From positions 1-38,056 of the forward strand of contig JAUMXM010000018.1 in the NCBI GenBank assembly GCA_030529085.1: a stretch of 38,056 bases of DNA, written 5' to 3'. Position numbers and translations under genes: made by a program. The stretch is from Rikenellaceae bacterium (GTDB lineage: Bacteria; Bacteroidota; Bacteroidia; Bacteroidales; Rikenellaceae). Positions 16,335-24,037 of this stretch are shown in pieces (position 1 is the first letter of the stretch; every line of letters begins with the position of its first letter). The notes under the pieces were generated by a model. The model was not told where the DNA came from and did no database searches. It was given only the letters and a program-made list of their open reading frames with translations.

Positions 16335-17235
16335 ATTGTTGGTTGCGGTAGGCCGAAGGCGACATCCCGATGTGTTGCTTGAAGTATTTTCCGAAGAAGG
16401 ATTGATCGGGGAAGCTGAGCTTGTAGGCCACCTCTTGGATGCTCATGTCGCTGTATTTGAGGAGGTATTTGGCCTCCATGAGGATATAGCGATTCATCCA
16501 ATCGGTTACGGTCAAACCGCTGACGCGACGCACGATGGTTGTCAGGTAGCGTGCCGAGATACAGAGTTTGTCGGCATAATAAGTTACGCTCTGACGCTCG
16601 GTGTAGTGCTCGCTCAACTCCTTGATGAATTGGCGGAAGTAGCTCTCCTGGCGTGTCAAGGCGTTGCTCGATTGCTTATTCTCGAAACGCGATGAGAGAA
16701 TATCGCACATCAGGTGGATATGGGCCGTAGTGTAGGCGCGGATTACCTCGTCGTGAAGCGGTGTCGTTGAACGCTCGTTGATCAGGTGTTGCAGCAAGTC
16801 CATGCTTTGGATGATTTGCTGCTGTTCGTCGGCTTGGAGTTGTATTACACAGCGCTCGGCGATCTCCATCATGTGCTGAGTCAATCGCTTGAGGTTAAAG
16901 TCGCACTCCTTCAAGAAGTTCTGATCGATCATCATGGAGCGGCAGCAGCAATCCTCGCTTTGCATGTTGCTGACCATGATGCTGCGCGGCAGAATAGCTA
17001 ACATGTCGCCTGCCTTGACCTTGTATTCGGTCATGTTGCAGGTTAGGTTGGCTTCGCCACTTGTGCAGACGAGGAACGTGGCTGCTTCGATGCGGCAGGG
17101 GTAGTGATAGAGTTCAATGTTTCCTTGGCGCTTATACTGTCCGATCAGCACACCTTTGTAGTGGCATTGGGTCTGTTCGGGATAGAGCTCACGAAGTCGG
17201 TCGATATTAATATTTGTATTTTTGCTGTTTTCCAT
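16333..17235 (-). CDS. AraC-family transcriptional regulator
   Basis: A 300-residue regulator. The N-terminal half (about 45-125) is a cupin-like sensing domain with the run TSGEANLTCNM, then KVKAGDMLAILPRSIM. The C-terminal 100 residues are a double helix-turn-helix: YADKLCISARYLTTIVRRVSG and then the AraC signature VAYKLSFPDQSFFGKYFKQHIGMSPSAYR. The ligand is unknown. It is monocistronic and divergent from the phosphoesterase lipoprotein gene, 217 bases away, which makes that gene a possible target. Confidence 0.9.
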   Translation of the reverse strand: MENSKNTNINIDRLRELYPEQTQCHYKGVLIGQYKRQGNIELYHYPCRIEAATFLVCTSGEANLTCNMTEYKVKAGDMLAILPRSIMVSNMQSEDCCCRSMMIDQNFLKECDFNLKRLTQHMMEIAERCVIQLQADEQQQIIQSMDLLQHLINERSTTPLHDEVIRAYTTAHIHLMCDILSSRFENKQSSNALTRQESYFRQFIKELSEHYTERQSVTYYADKLCISARYLTTIVRRVSGLTVTDWMNRYILMEAKYLLKYSDMSIQEVAYKLSFPDQSFFGKYFKQHIGMSPSAYRNQQ

Positions 17236-17255
17236 AGCTGTTCGTTTTCTGCCTG

Positions 17256-17263
17256 CAAAATTA
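17256..17263 (-). promoter_or_regulatory. Possible -7 box of the AraC-family gene
   Basis: Minus-strand TAATTTTG fits TAnnTTTG, 20 bases before the ATG at 17235. No proper -33 TTTG was found. Confidence 0.4.
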
Positions 17264-17452
17264 GGAACAATAATATTCTGAAATTGTCGCTTTTTGAAGC
17301 TATATTCGTCAAAAAGTACAATCGCGACATTATGAAATATCGATATATCTGATATTTGCTACGTTGAAGTACGTTTTGATCAATATGCGGTCAATTATCA
17401 CCATTCTCGTTTTTGTAAAAAGACTGATCTTTGCAAAAGCAAATGAGAGTGA

Positions 17453-18247
17453 ATGAAGAACCTATTTTATAGTATACTTTGTCTATTTTTGACAGCTTGC
17501 CAGAGCGAATACCACGCCTACGATACGCGAATCGACGGGCAGAGGCATATACATGCCAAACAGATTCCGACTATCGAAACGGCTACAAAGGGGAAGTCGA
17601 GTTTTCGTTTTGCCTTTATTACCGATACACAACGCTGGTATGACGACTCGGAGGCACTCGTCAACCACCTGAACGGGAAAGACGATATCGACTTTGTGAT
17701 TCATGGCGGTGATCTGACCGATTGGGGATTGCGCGCCGAGTTTGAACTTCAGCGTGATATTTTTCGGCACCTCAAGCAACCCCACGTAGTGCTGTTGGGC
17801 AACCACGATTGCCTGGTGACCGGTGAATTGATCTACGAGGAGATCTATGGCGCCCCCGATTTTGCCTTTACTGCCGGTGATGTACGTTTCATCTGTTTGA
17901 ATACAAACGCCTTGGAGTACCCCGCAGGATCGAATGTCCCCAATTTCGACTTTCTGGCCGAGGAGTTGACCAACTACCCTGCCGAAGTGCGTCGTACGAT
18001 TGCTGTGATGCATGCGGCACCCCTCTCGGATCAACTTAGCGGCGATGAGGCTGTAGCGTTCCATGAAACATTGAATCAGTTTCCGAATTTGATGGTCTGC
18101 ATCGCGGGGCACGATCACCATTACAAGGTGAACGACCTCTTTGAGGATGGCATGCTCTATATCCATGGTGCGAGCATCGAGAAGCGCTCCTATATTCTTT
18201 TTACGATTGATGAAGATGGCTACAAGTATGAAGAGATCCTATTCTAA
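17453..18247 (+). CDS. Calcineurin-like metallophosphoesterase lipoprotein
   Basis: A 264-residue lipoprotein with signal MKNLFYSILCLFLTAC and lipidated Cys16. The metallophosphoesterase motifs are in order: ITDTQ (D58), GGDLTD (D87), GNHD (N117, H118, D119), MHAAP (H187) and GHDHH (219-223). The first motif is D-x-Q, where D-x-H is usual, so one metal ligand may differ. It would hydrolyse a phosphoester or pyrophosphate in the periplasm or at the cell surface; the substrate is unknown. The gene overlaps the next one by 20 bases, implying coupled translation. The AraC regulator is divergent upstream. A GATCTTTG resembling a -7 box lies at 17426-17433. Confidence 0.88.
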   Translation: MKNLFYSILCLFLTACQSEYHAYDTRIDGQRHIHAKQIPTIETATKGKSSFRFAFITDTQRWYDDSEALVNHLNGKDDIDFVIHGGDLTDWGLRAEFELQRDIFRHLKQPHVVLLGNHDCLVTGELIYEEIYGAPDFAFTAGDVRFICLNTNALEYPAGSNVPNFDFLAEELTNYPAEVRRTIAVMHAAPLSDQLSGDEAVAFHETLNQFPNLMVCIAGHDHHYKVNDLFEDGMLYIHGASIEKRSYILFTIDEDGYKYEEILF

Positions 18248-18884
18248 GTGTTGGGTGCTGCTTGTGGTGGCTCTTCTTGGAACATTGCCCCTCGTGGCTC
18301 AGAGCCGTGCTGTGGTCTGTCCGTCGCAACGCCTGCACGCCGATTACGCGGGGTGGAAACGGTTGATGCCGACCCACTTTAAGGCGCAATATGCCGGTGG
18401 TATGGGTGTGGCATCGGTGGCCTTCGGTTGGGATTATGGCCGTAAGAATCAGTTCGAAACGGATCTTCAGATCGGCTATCTCCCGAAGGAGTATTCGACC
18501 CAAAACCACGCCACCTTCAGCCTGCGTCAGCACTGGATGCCTTGGAATATCCGTTGTTGTGACCGTTTCGGCATTGAGCCCTTTTCGTGTGGATTGTATG
18601 CATCGCTGATCACGGGCCCCGGTGAGGATTATTGGATGCGCGAACCCGAGAAATACGAGGGCTCCTATTATCGTTTTATGACGCGCATGCGAATCTACCT
18701 CTATGTGGGTCAGCGCGCTACCTATTATATAAAACGCCCTTCGTCGGCCCTGCGTAGTGTCACGCTCTACTACGAGTTAAGTGCCAAAGAGGTCGATCTC
18801 TTGGCCAAGATGACCAACAGCGCGCTGGGGCTCTCCGATATCTTTTATTTCTCGTGTGGCGTGAAATTCGGGCTTAAGCTCTAA
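18228..18884 (+). CDS. Small exported protein of unknown function, possibly outer-membrane
   Basis: A 218-residue protein with a signal peptide (MKRSYSKCWVLLVVALLGTL, then PLVAQ). The mature part is rich in alternating polar and aromatic residues, with Gly-Gly turns (QYAGGMGVASVAFGWDYG, FETDLQIGYLP, SVTLYYELS, FSCGVKFGLKL) as in small outer-membrane beta-barrels. I do not recognise a family. The ATG at 18228 is chosen because the signal peptide begins there. It lies inside the end of the phosphoesterase gene (20-base overlap, different frame), so the two are likely co-translated and may work together. Confidence 0.72.
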   Translation: MKRSYSKCWVLLVVALLGTLPLVAQSRAVVCPSQRLHADYAGWKRLMPTHFKAQYAGGMGVASVAFGWDYGRKNQFETDLQIGYLPKEYSTQNHATFSLRQHWMPWNIRCCDRFGIEPFSCGLYASLITGPGEDYWMREPEKYEGSYYRFMTRMRIYLYVGQRATYYIKRPSSALRSVTLYYELSAKEVDLLAKMTNSALGLSDIFYFSCGVKFGLKL

Positions 18885-18887
18885 AGC

Positions 18888-18922
18888 AGAGGCGACCCCC
18901 AAAAATGGGGGTCGCCTCTTGT
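18888..18922. terminator. Bidirectional terminator between exported protein and DUF853 ATPase genes
   Basis: A GC-rich perfect 13-bp stem (18888-18900 with 18907-18919) with loop aaaaat. The plus-side T tail (ttgttg) is modest. Confidence 0.85.
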
Positions 18923-18947
18923 TGTATGCTGCGTGGAAGTTCTCCTC

Positions 18948-20447
18948 CTATCGCTTCTTTTTCTTGGTGAGGTTGCGAGCCAGCTGCGATGCGAAGGTCT
19001 TGGCAAAGTAGGTGACGGCCGTACCCAGCACCGAGCCTACAAGGCTCTTCTGAACCGTAGAGGAGCGTTTCTTGCTTCGCTTCGACTCCTCCTTTTCGCG
19101 GCGTGCCTGCTCTTTGGCTTCGGCTTCGCGCTCCTTGGCCTCCTCTTCGCGTTTAGCCTCCTCCTCGCGCTGCTTGACGATGCGCTCGAAGGCCGATTCG
19201 CGATCCACGACACTCTCGTATTTGCCATAGATGCGCGAAGCGTTGAGAATAGCACTGCGCTCTTCGGCTGTGATCGCTCCGATTTGGCTCAGGGGGAAGA
19301 GAATCTTGGCGCGCTCGACCACCGAAGGCGCTCCCTTCTCGTCGAGGAACGATACGAGGGCCTCACCCGTGCCAAGCTCCAAGATAGCGCGCTCAGTGTC
19401 GAATGCTGGGTTGGTACGGAAGGTCTGCGCTGCGGCCTTGACGGCAGCCTGATCCTTCGGCGTGAAGGCGCGCAGGGCGTGCTGTACGCGGTTGCCACAC
19501 TGACCCAGAATCGTCTCGGGGAGGTCGGAGGGCGATTGCGTGATGAAATAGACACCGATGCCCTTCGAGCGAATCAGGCGCACAATCTGCTCGATCTTCT
19601 CGATGAGGGCCTTCGAGGTATCCTTGAAGAGCATGTGGGCCTCGTCGAAGAAGAAGACCATCTTCGGCAACTCCATATCGCCAATTTCGGGCATCGTCTC
19701 GTAGATCTCCGTGAGCAACCACATGAGGAATGTCGAGTAGAGCTTGGGCTGCAACATCAGCTTGTCGGCAGCCAGGATGTTCATCACGCCGCGTCCGTTC
19801 TCGGTCTGCATCAGGTCGAAGATGTCGAAGGCGGGCTCGCCGAAGAACTGCTCGCCACCCTGCTCGGCAAGGGCCAGCAGGGCACGCTGAATAGCTCCCA
19901 CCGAGGCGGCCGATACGTTGCCGTAGGTCGTGGCATATTTATCGCTGTTCTTGGCTACGTAGTCCAACATCAGGCGCAGATCCTTCATATCGATCAGGGG
20001 CAGCTTCTCATCCTTGGCGATGCGGAACGTGAGGGTCAGAACGCCCGTCTGGGTCTCGTTGAGATCCATCAGACGTGCCAGCAACACCGAGCCCATCTTC
20101 TCGATGGTGGTGCGCATCGGGTGACCCTGCTCACCATAGACGTCGTAGAAGCGCACGGGGCACCCCTCGAAGGCGAGGGCCGTGGTATCCATCCCCCACT
20201 CGGCGCAGCGCTTCTCGATGAACTTATTGAGGCCGCCCGTTTGCGAGATGCCCGAGAGGTCGCCCTTCATATCGGCCATGAAGCAGGGAACGCCCGCTTG
20301 CGAAAAGGTTTCGGCCAGCACCTGGAGCGTCACGGTTTTACCCGTACCCGTTGCGCCGGCGATCAAGCCGTGGCGGTTGGCCATCTTGCCGATGATGTGA
20401 ATCGGAGCTGCCGCGTGGGCTACATAGAGTTGGTTATCTTTGTACAT
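18948..20447 (-). CDS. HerA/YjgR-type ATPase (DUF853 helicase-like)
   Basis: A 499-residue ATPase of the DUF853 (YjgR) group in the HerA/FtsK superfamily. The start MYKDNQLYVAH leads to Walker A GATGTGKT at residues 31-38. Walker B is MVFFFDEAHMLF (about residue 245), and ITQSPSDLPETILGQCGNRVQHALRAFTPKD follows, typical of the family. The C-terminal 90 residues are a highly charged Glu/Lys/Arg coiled coil ending in a basic tail. The true role is unclear; homologues are annotated as helicases without much proof. The frame is open to 20594, but the extra 49 residues cover the promoter, so ATG 20447 is the start. It is monocistronic. Confidence 0.88.
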   Translation of the reverse strand: MYKDNQLYVAHAAAPIHIIGKMANRHGLIAGATGTGKTVTLQVLAETFSQAGVPCFMADMKGDLSGISQTGGLNKFIEKRCAEWGMDTTALAFEGCPVRFYDVYGEQGHPMRTTIEKMGSVLLARLMDLNETQTGVLTLTFRIAKDEKLPLIDMKDLRLMLDYVAKNSDKYATTYGNVSAASVGAIQRALLALAEQGGEQFFGEPAFDIFDLMQTENGRGVMNILAADKLMLQPKLYSTFLMWLLTEIYETMPEIGDMELPKMVFFFDEAHMLFKDTSKALIEKIEQIVRLIRSKGIGVYFITQSPSDLPETILGQCGNRVQHALRAFTPKDQAAVKAAAQTFRTNPAFDTERAILELGTGEALVSFLDEKGAPSVVERAKILFPLSQIGAITAEERSAILNASRIYGKYESVVDRESAFERIVKQREEEAKREEEAKEREAEAKEQARREKEESKRSKKRSSTVQKSLVGSVLGTAVTYFAKTFASQLARNLTKKKKR

Positions 20448-20476
20448 GGTTGGTTGGTGGTTTTCGGAATAATAAG

Positions 20477-20508
20477 CAAATATAGAGAAAATAGATAAGG
20501 AAATCAAA
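20477..20508 (-). promoter_or_regulatory. Bacteroidetes-type promoter of the DUF853 ATPase gene
   Basis: On the minus strand: TTTG (20508-20505), 20-base spacer, TATATTTG (20484-20477), 30 bases before the ATG at 20447. Full consensus match, and it decides the start codon. Confidence 0.78.
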
Positions 20509-20547
20509 AAAACGCCTAATAGGAGCTGGAAAAGCGAAAAAATATAA

Positions 20548-20585
20548 ATAACGAGGAGCAAGAAAAAATTCTTGCTCCTCGTTAT
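20548..20585 (-). terminator. Intrinsic terminator after the DUF2795 gene
   Basis: Near-perfect 17-bp hairpin (ataacgaggagcaag with cttgctcctcgttat); on the minus strand it runs into a T-rich tail. It separates the DUF2795 gene from the DUF853 gene promoter. Confidence 0.85.
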
Positions 20586-20616
20586 GATTATCAACTAATT
20601 AAGTAGATAGTCTTGT

Positions 20617-20838
20617 TTAATACTCCTCCTCGTTGAAGAAGAAATCGTCCTTCGAGGGGTAGTCGGGCCAAATGTCCTCGATCGACTCGTAGATGTCGCC
20701 ATCGTCCTCGATCTCCTGCAGGTTCTCCAGAACCTCCAGCGGCGAGCCGCTACGTACGGCGTAGTCGATCAACTCCTCTTTAGTTGCAGGCCAGGGTGCA
20801 TCTTCCAATTTGGAAGCAAGTTCAAGTGTCCAATACAT
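20617..20838 (-). CDS. DUF2795 domain protein
   Basis: A 73-residue acidic protein starting MYWTLELASKLEDAPWPATK, with KEELIDYAVRSGSPLEVLENLQEI in the middle and a very acidic tail (IWPDYPSKDDFFFNEEEY). It matches the short DUF2795 proteins that are conserved in Bacteroidales and have no known function. The hydrophobic/acidic pattern suggests an all-helical small domain like those that bind other proteins or nucleic acid, but this is only a guess. It has its own promoter and terminator. Confidence 0.85.
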   Translation of the reverse strand: MYWTLELASKLEDAPWPATKEELIDYAVRSGSPLEVLENLQEIEDDGDIYESIEDIWPDYPSKDDFFFNEEEY

Positions 20839-20911
20839 TTTATTTGCGTTTTAAGTTTTGAAAATCAATGTGTTGACAACGTAAACAACTTTGCGCTGTC
20901 TTTTCGGAGTG

Positions 20912-20941
20912 CAAAAGTATAAAAAAATAGGGAAAAACAAA
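20912..20941 (-). promoter_or_regulatory. Probable promoter of the DUF2795 gene
   Basis: Minus strand: TTTG (20941-20938), 18-base spacer, TACTTTTG (20919-20912). The leader would be about 70 bases. A second TTTG four bases further upstream gives a 22-base spacer. Confidence 0.5.
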
Positions 20942-21002
20942 CAAAATTGCTGAAAATAAACATTTTATTTGTTTTCCCCTACTGTGTTGAATCTCAATTC
21001 GA

Positions 21003-21554
21003 TTACGGAATCCAGGGTCGCTCCTCTACTTCGAGCAAAACTGTCAGGCGGCGCCCCAAGAGGTAGAAATAGTCCGAGAGGCGGTTGAGCCACGCCTTGG
21101 CCGTCGGGTCGATGTCGTATTTACGGTCGGCGCGCAGTGCTTCACGTTCGGCGCGGCGGCAGATCGTGCGGCAAACATGGCACATCGAGACAACTTTATG
21201 ACCTCCCGGGATGGTGAATTTGGTTATGGGGGGCACCTCGCTCTGCATGCGGTCGATTGCCTCCTCGAGGGCTGTGATCGTTGTCGGGGCGAGCGGCTGC
21301 ACCTTGTCGCCACCCTCCTCGCCTACGGCCAGCAAAGCCTCGACGGTCATCATTTGCGAAAGGATGCGTTGCAGCTCCTCGATGTAGCTCTCCGTACCCT
21401 GCTCCTCGCTGAGGTAGTCGGTCAAGAGGGCCGTGAAGGCTGAAAGCTCATCGACCGTGCCATAGGCCTCGACACGCTCGTCGGTCTTGAAGACGCGTTC
21501 GCCGCCAATGAGCGACGTGAGGCCGCCATCGCCTTGCTTGGTGTAGATTTTCAT
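21003..21554 (-). CDS. Cob(I)alamin adenosyltransferase, PduO type
   Basis: A 183-residue PduO-type ATP:cob(I)alamin adenosyltransferase that attaches the adenosyl group to reduced B12, giving coenzyme B12. The N-terminal ATP loop is TKQGDGGLTSLIGGERVFK (residues 4-22), followed by RVEAYGTVDELSA. The C-terminal motif CRTICRRAEREA (about 128-139) and LNRLSDYFYLLGR (about 156-168) carry the conserved Arg/Asn/Asp residues. It is a trimer in known relatives. Its ATG overlaps the stop of the upstream gene as ATGA, so it is part of a minus-strand operon with the HSPFV protein and the HI0933 flavoprotein. Confidence 0.93.
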   Translation of the reverse strand: MKIYTKQGDGGLTSLIGGERVFKTDERVEAYGTVDELSAFTALLTDYLSEEQGTESYIEELQRILSQMMTVEALLAVGEEGGDKVQPLAPTTITALEEAIDRMQSEVPPITKFTIPGGHKVVSMCHVCRTICRRAEREALRADRKYDIDPTAKAWLNRLSDYFYLLGRRLTVLLEVEERPWIP

Positions 21555-22069
21555 AGCTTATAGTGTTGTTTTGGGAGTTTCTCGTCGCTGAACAGCAGGA
21601 TGTAGCCGCGATTGTCGACCGAGGTGCAGTGGTGCGCCTCGATGAGCGCCTGACAGAACTGCTGTCGCTCACGTCCGATGTAGGGCGAAAGGAGTGCGAC
21701 GGTTTTGCCACTTTGGGCTGCCTCGCCTACCCACGCGCGCGTCTGCTCCTCGGAGCAACTCTCGCTTAGGATGCAGAGGTCGCACTCCTCGTCGAGGGAG
21801 TCGATCGCAAAGGCCTTGTAACCGAGGTGGGTGTAGAGGTTTTGCAACTCGATGGCTCGGCGGCGGACATAGTTTCGACTGCGCAGAGCGTGAAAAAGTT
21901 GCTGATCGGAATTCTTTAACTCGCTCACAATAAACACCTCGCGCACAATCGAATAGACAAAGGGCGAATGGACGCCGTGGCCACGGAAATAGCGGGCGCG
22001 CCCCACCCTGTCGGGGAGGTTCTTCAGGCCGTAAAGACGGCGTTTGAGGTTGCGTCCGCTCAATTTCAT
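21551..22069 (-). CDS. Short conserved-type protein with GVHSPFV motif (methyltransferase-like remnant?)
   Basis: A 172-residue protein starting MKLSGRNLKRRLYGL, with basic N-terminus and RGHGVHSPFVYSIVREVF near residues 29-46. The H-S-P-F-V motif is familiar from the N-terminus of a Bacteroidetes family of small SAM-dependent (O-)methyltransferases. Here the expected Gly-rich SAM loop is not seen; instead there is a compact alpha/beta-like region (YKAFAIDSLDEECDLCILSESC, TVALLSPYIGRERQQF, RGYILLFSDEKLP). It may be a shortened, perhaps non-catalytic member. It lies 10 bases after the flavoprotein and overlaps the adenosyltransferase gene by four bases. Confidence 0.7.
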   Translation of the reverse strand: MKLSGRNLKRRLYGLKNLPDRVGRARYFRGHGVHSPFVYSIVREVFIVSELKNSDQQLFHALRSRNYVRRRAIELQNLYTHLGYKAFAIDSLDEECDLCILSESCSEEQTRAWVGEAAQSGKTVALLSPYIGRERQQFCQALIEAHHCTSVDNRGYILLFSDEKLPKQHYKL

Positions 22070-22079
22070 CCTACCCTGC

Positions 22080-23369
22080 TTATTTCTTCAAAAGACCGGC
22101 CAGACGACCCGTCGAGAAGGCGATCTGGAGGTTGTAGCCACCCGTGTCACCATCCAGGTCGAGCACCTCGCCTGCCAGATAGAGTCCTTTGACCTTGAGC
22201 GACTCCATCGTGTAGGGGTTCACCTCGTCGCAACGTACACCACCGGCAGTTGTCACGGCAAACTCGAAGGGGGCGTAATCCGTAATGGGGAAGGTCCAAC
22301 CCTTCAAGGTCTTGATGATGCGACCGATCTCAGCCTCGGTGAGCTTCGAAATATACTGCTTGGAGTGGATGTCCAGCTCGCGCGCCAGGGGCATCACCAT
22401 CGGCTTTGGCACGAGGCGGCGCAGCAGCTCGGAGAAGAACTCCGTAGGCTCCATTTCGGCCGTCTCGCGAGCAATACGCGCCTGGAGGGTCTCCTCGTCG
22501 AGGGCCGACTTGAGGTCCATCACCAGCTTGACACTTTTGCCGTCAATGAGGGCATCGACCGCATCGCGGCTCACACGAAGGGCTACGGCACCCTCGATAC
22601 CGCGCTCCGAGAAGCCGATCTCGCCAAACTCCTCGCGCACCGCCTCGCCATCGACAAAGAGCGTGACGCGCACGTTGCGCAGCAAGAGACCGTGCAGGAA
22701 CTTCATCTGCGGGTGGCTCGAAACCAAGGGCGTAAGTGAGGGGCGCAGCGGCTCGATCGTGTGGCCCAGGTCGGCTGCAAACGAGTAACCGTCGCCCGTC
22801 GAACCCGTCGCGGGGTACGAAACACCACCCGTGGCGAGAATCACCTGCGAGCACTCCTCCTTGCGCTCAAAGCCGCGCTTGTTGCGGTAGCGCACACCGA
22901 AGACCTTGCCGCCGAGGGTCATGATCTCCGTGACGCGTGTCTCGTAGAGGATCTTTACGCCCGCCTCGAAGCAGTACTCCAACAGTGCGTTGGCGATATC
23001 CCACGCCTTGCCGCTGTGGGGGAAGACGCGCTCGCCGCGTTCGATGTCGAGCTTCACGCCCTGACGCTCGAAGAAGCGAATCGTCGCCTTGTTGTTAAAC
23101 TCGGCAAAGGCCTGCGTGAGGAATTCGCGATTTACGCGAACGTGCTCCAGAAACTCCTCGGGGGGACGGGCGTTGGTCACATTACAGCGACCCTTACCCG
23201 AGATGCGCACTTTGCGTCCCGATTTCTCCATCTTCTCGAGCAGCAATACACGCTTACCCGTGCGGGCGGCCGTACCGGCTGCCATCATACCTGCTGCACC
23301 GGCTCCGATGACAATCACGTCATAGGGCTCGCGCTCGATAATCTCTACAGTTTGGTTCAGTTCTTCCAT
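22080..23369 (-). CDS. HI0933/YhiN-family FAD-dependent oxidoreductase
   Basis: A 429-residue flavoprotein of the HI0933 (YhiN) family. The dinucleotide-binding motif GAGAAG is at residues 22-27 after YDVIVI. The family marks SGKGRCNVTNA (about 57-67), ATGGVSYPATGSTGDGY (about 164-180) and, near the end, TTAGGVRCDEVNPYTMESL and GLYLAGEVLDLDGDTGGYNLQ are all present. The redox substrate is unknown for most of the family. The ATG at 23369 is preferred over a TTG three codons upstream, which lies in the -7 box. It is the first gene of the operon that includes the adenosyltransferase. Confidence 0.92.
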   Translation of the reverse strand: MEELNQTVEIIEREPYDVIVIGAGAAGMMAAGTAARTGKRVLLLEKMEKSGRKVRISGKGRCNVTNARPPEEFLEHVRVNREFLTQAFAEFNNKATIRFFERQGVKLDIERGERVFPHSGKAWDIANALLEYCFEAGVKILYETRVTEIMTLGGKVFGVRYRNKRGFERKEECSQVILATGGVSYPATGSTGDGYSFAADLGHTIEPLRPSLTPLVSSHPQMKFLHGLLLRNVRVTLFVDGEAVREEFGEIGFSERGIEGAVALRVSRDAVDALIDGKSVKLVMDLKSALDEETLQARIARETAEMEPTEFFSELLRRLVPKPMVMPLARELDIHSKQYISKLTEAEIGRIIKTLKGWTFPITDYAPFEFAVTTAGGVRCDEVNPYTMESLKVKGLYLAGEVLDLDGDTGGYNLQIAFSTGRLAGLLKK

Positions 23370-23375
23370 AATTGA

Positions 23376-23383
23376 CAAAGATA
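23376..23383 (-). promoter_or_regulatory. -7 box immediately before the HI0933-family gene
   Basis: Minus-strand TATCTTTG ends only 6 bases before the ATG at 23369, so the mRNA would begin at or within a few bases of the start codon. It overlaps the alternative TTG start. No good -33 box is visible. Confidence 0.5.
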
Positions 23384-23422
23384 GCGAAAAATCCGTAATA
23401 TTGGTGATTTTACGCCGTAAAT

Positions 23423-23902
23423 CTACTCCTCCTCCAGCTCAAAAGGTTGGAAGCGGAACTCGTTTTCTGATACGCTTTTCGAGAAGCAATAGTAGGTCAG
23501 CTCGGCCGAGGTGTGAATCTCGCCCTCGATCGAGAGGGTCACCTCCATTACCACAAAGGCACGCTTCTGCTCCTTGAGGCGGCAGCGTAGCTCGATGGTG
23601 GTCTCGGGCGACGAGGGAACAGGCTTGCGGAACTTGACCTGGAGGTTGGTCGTCATGGCCGAGAGTTGGAGCTTGCGCCCTATCCACCAACCGCCAATCT
23701 CGTCGATCAGGGTCGATTGGATGCCGCCGTGTAGCGTGCCGAGCCACCCTTCGTAGTCGGACGAGGGGTGCCAAAGCGATACCAATTCGTCGCCATCCTC
23801 CCAGAACTCCATCTTCAGGCCGTGGGGATTTTCGGGTGAGCAGGCGAAGCAGTTGTAACCCTCCTTGAGGAGAGGCAACCAGGGGTTGCGAATTTTTTTC
23901 AT
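23423..23902 (-). CDS. PaaI-type hotdog thioesterase
   Basis: A 159-residue hotdog-fold acyl-CoA thioesterase-like protein. YNCFACSPENPHGLKM (residues 16-31) and YEGWLGTLHGGIQSTLIDEIGGW (about 51-73) are the features; the HGG...D/E stretch is the usual catalytic helix of the PaaI/YbgC-like families. VKFRKPVPSSPETTIELRCRL fits the central strands. The substrate is unknown. The frame is open upstream to 23956, but the ATG at 23902 (MKKIRNPWLPLL) is the better start because the upstream part contains a -7-like box. It is separate from the HI0933 gene by 53 bases. Confidence 0.88.
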   Translation of the reverse strand: MKKIRNPWLPLLKEGYNCFACSPENPHGLKMEFWEDGDELVSLWHPSSDYEGWLGTLHGGIQSTLIDEIGGWWIGRKLQLSAMTTNLQVKFRKPVPSSPETTIELRCRLKEQKRAFVVMEVTLSIEGEIHTSAELTYYCFSKSVSENEFRFQPFELEEE

Positions 23903-23923
23903 GGTTCGTGTGTTGTGTGAGGT

Positions 23924-23931
23924 CGCAAAAT
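23924..23931 (-). promoter_or_regulatory. Possible -7 box of the thioesterase gene
   Basis: Minus-strand TAATTTTG, 21 bases before the ATG at 23902. The only -33 candidate is GTTG, with a 22-base spacer. Confidence 0.35.
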
Positions 23932-23985
23932 TAACTATTTTTTTGAGAGTAGCCAACCATCGACCTTATTCGGCGACGATCTGAA

Positions 23986-24015
23986 CAAAAAAGCAGCACC
24001 CCGAAAGGTGCTGCT
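23986..24015 (-). terminator. Intrinsic terminator after the CotH-domain gene
   Basis: Minus-strand 9-bp stem AGCAGCACC / GGTGCTGCT with a 6-base loop and a run of T. It separates the lipoprotein gene from the thioesterase gene. Confidence 0.9.
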
Positions 24016-24037
24016 GATAGTTAGAGATCGCTGGGGA

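Noticed and set aside
17426..17433. GATCTTTG as the promoter of the phosphoesterase gene
   Set aside because: The first base of TAnnTTTG is not matched and no -33 box is suitably placed, so it is not listed as a promoter.
20954..20970. Weak A/T hairpin after the cobalamin adenosyltransferase gene
   Set aside because: The stem aaataaa/tttattt has no G-C pairs, so it is not convincing as a terminator.
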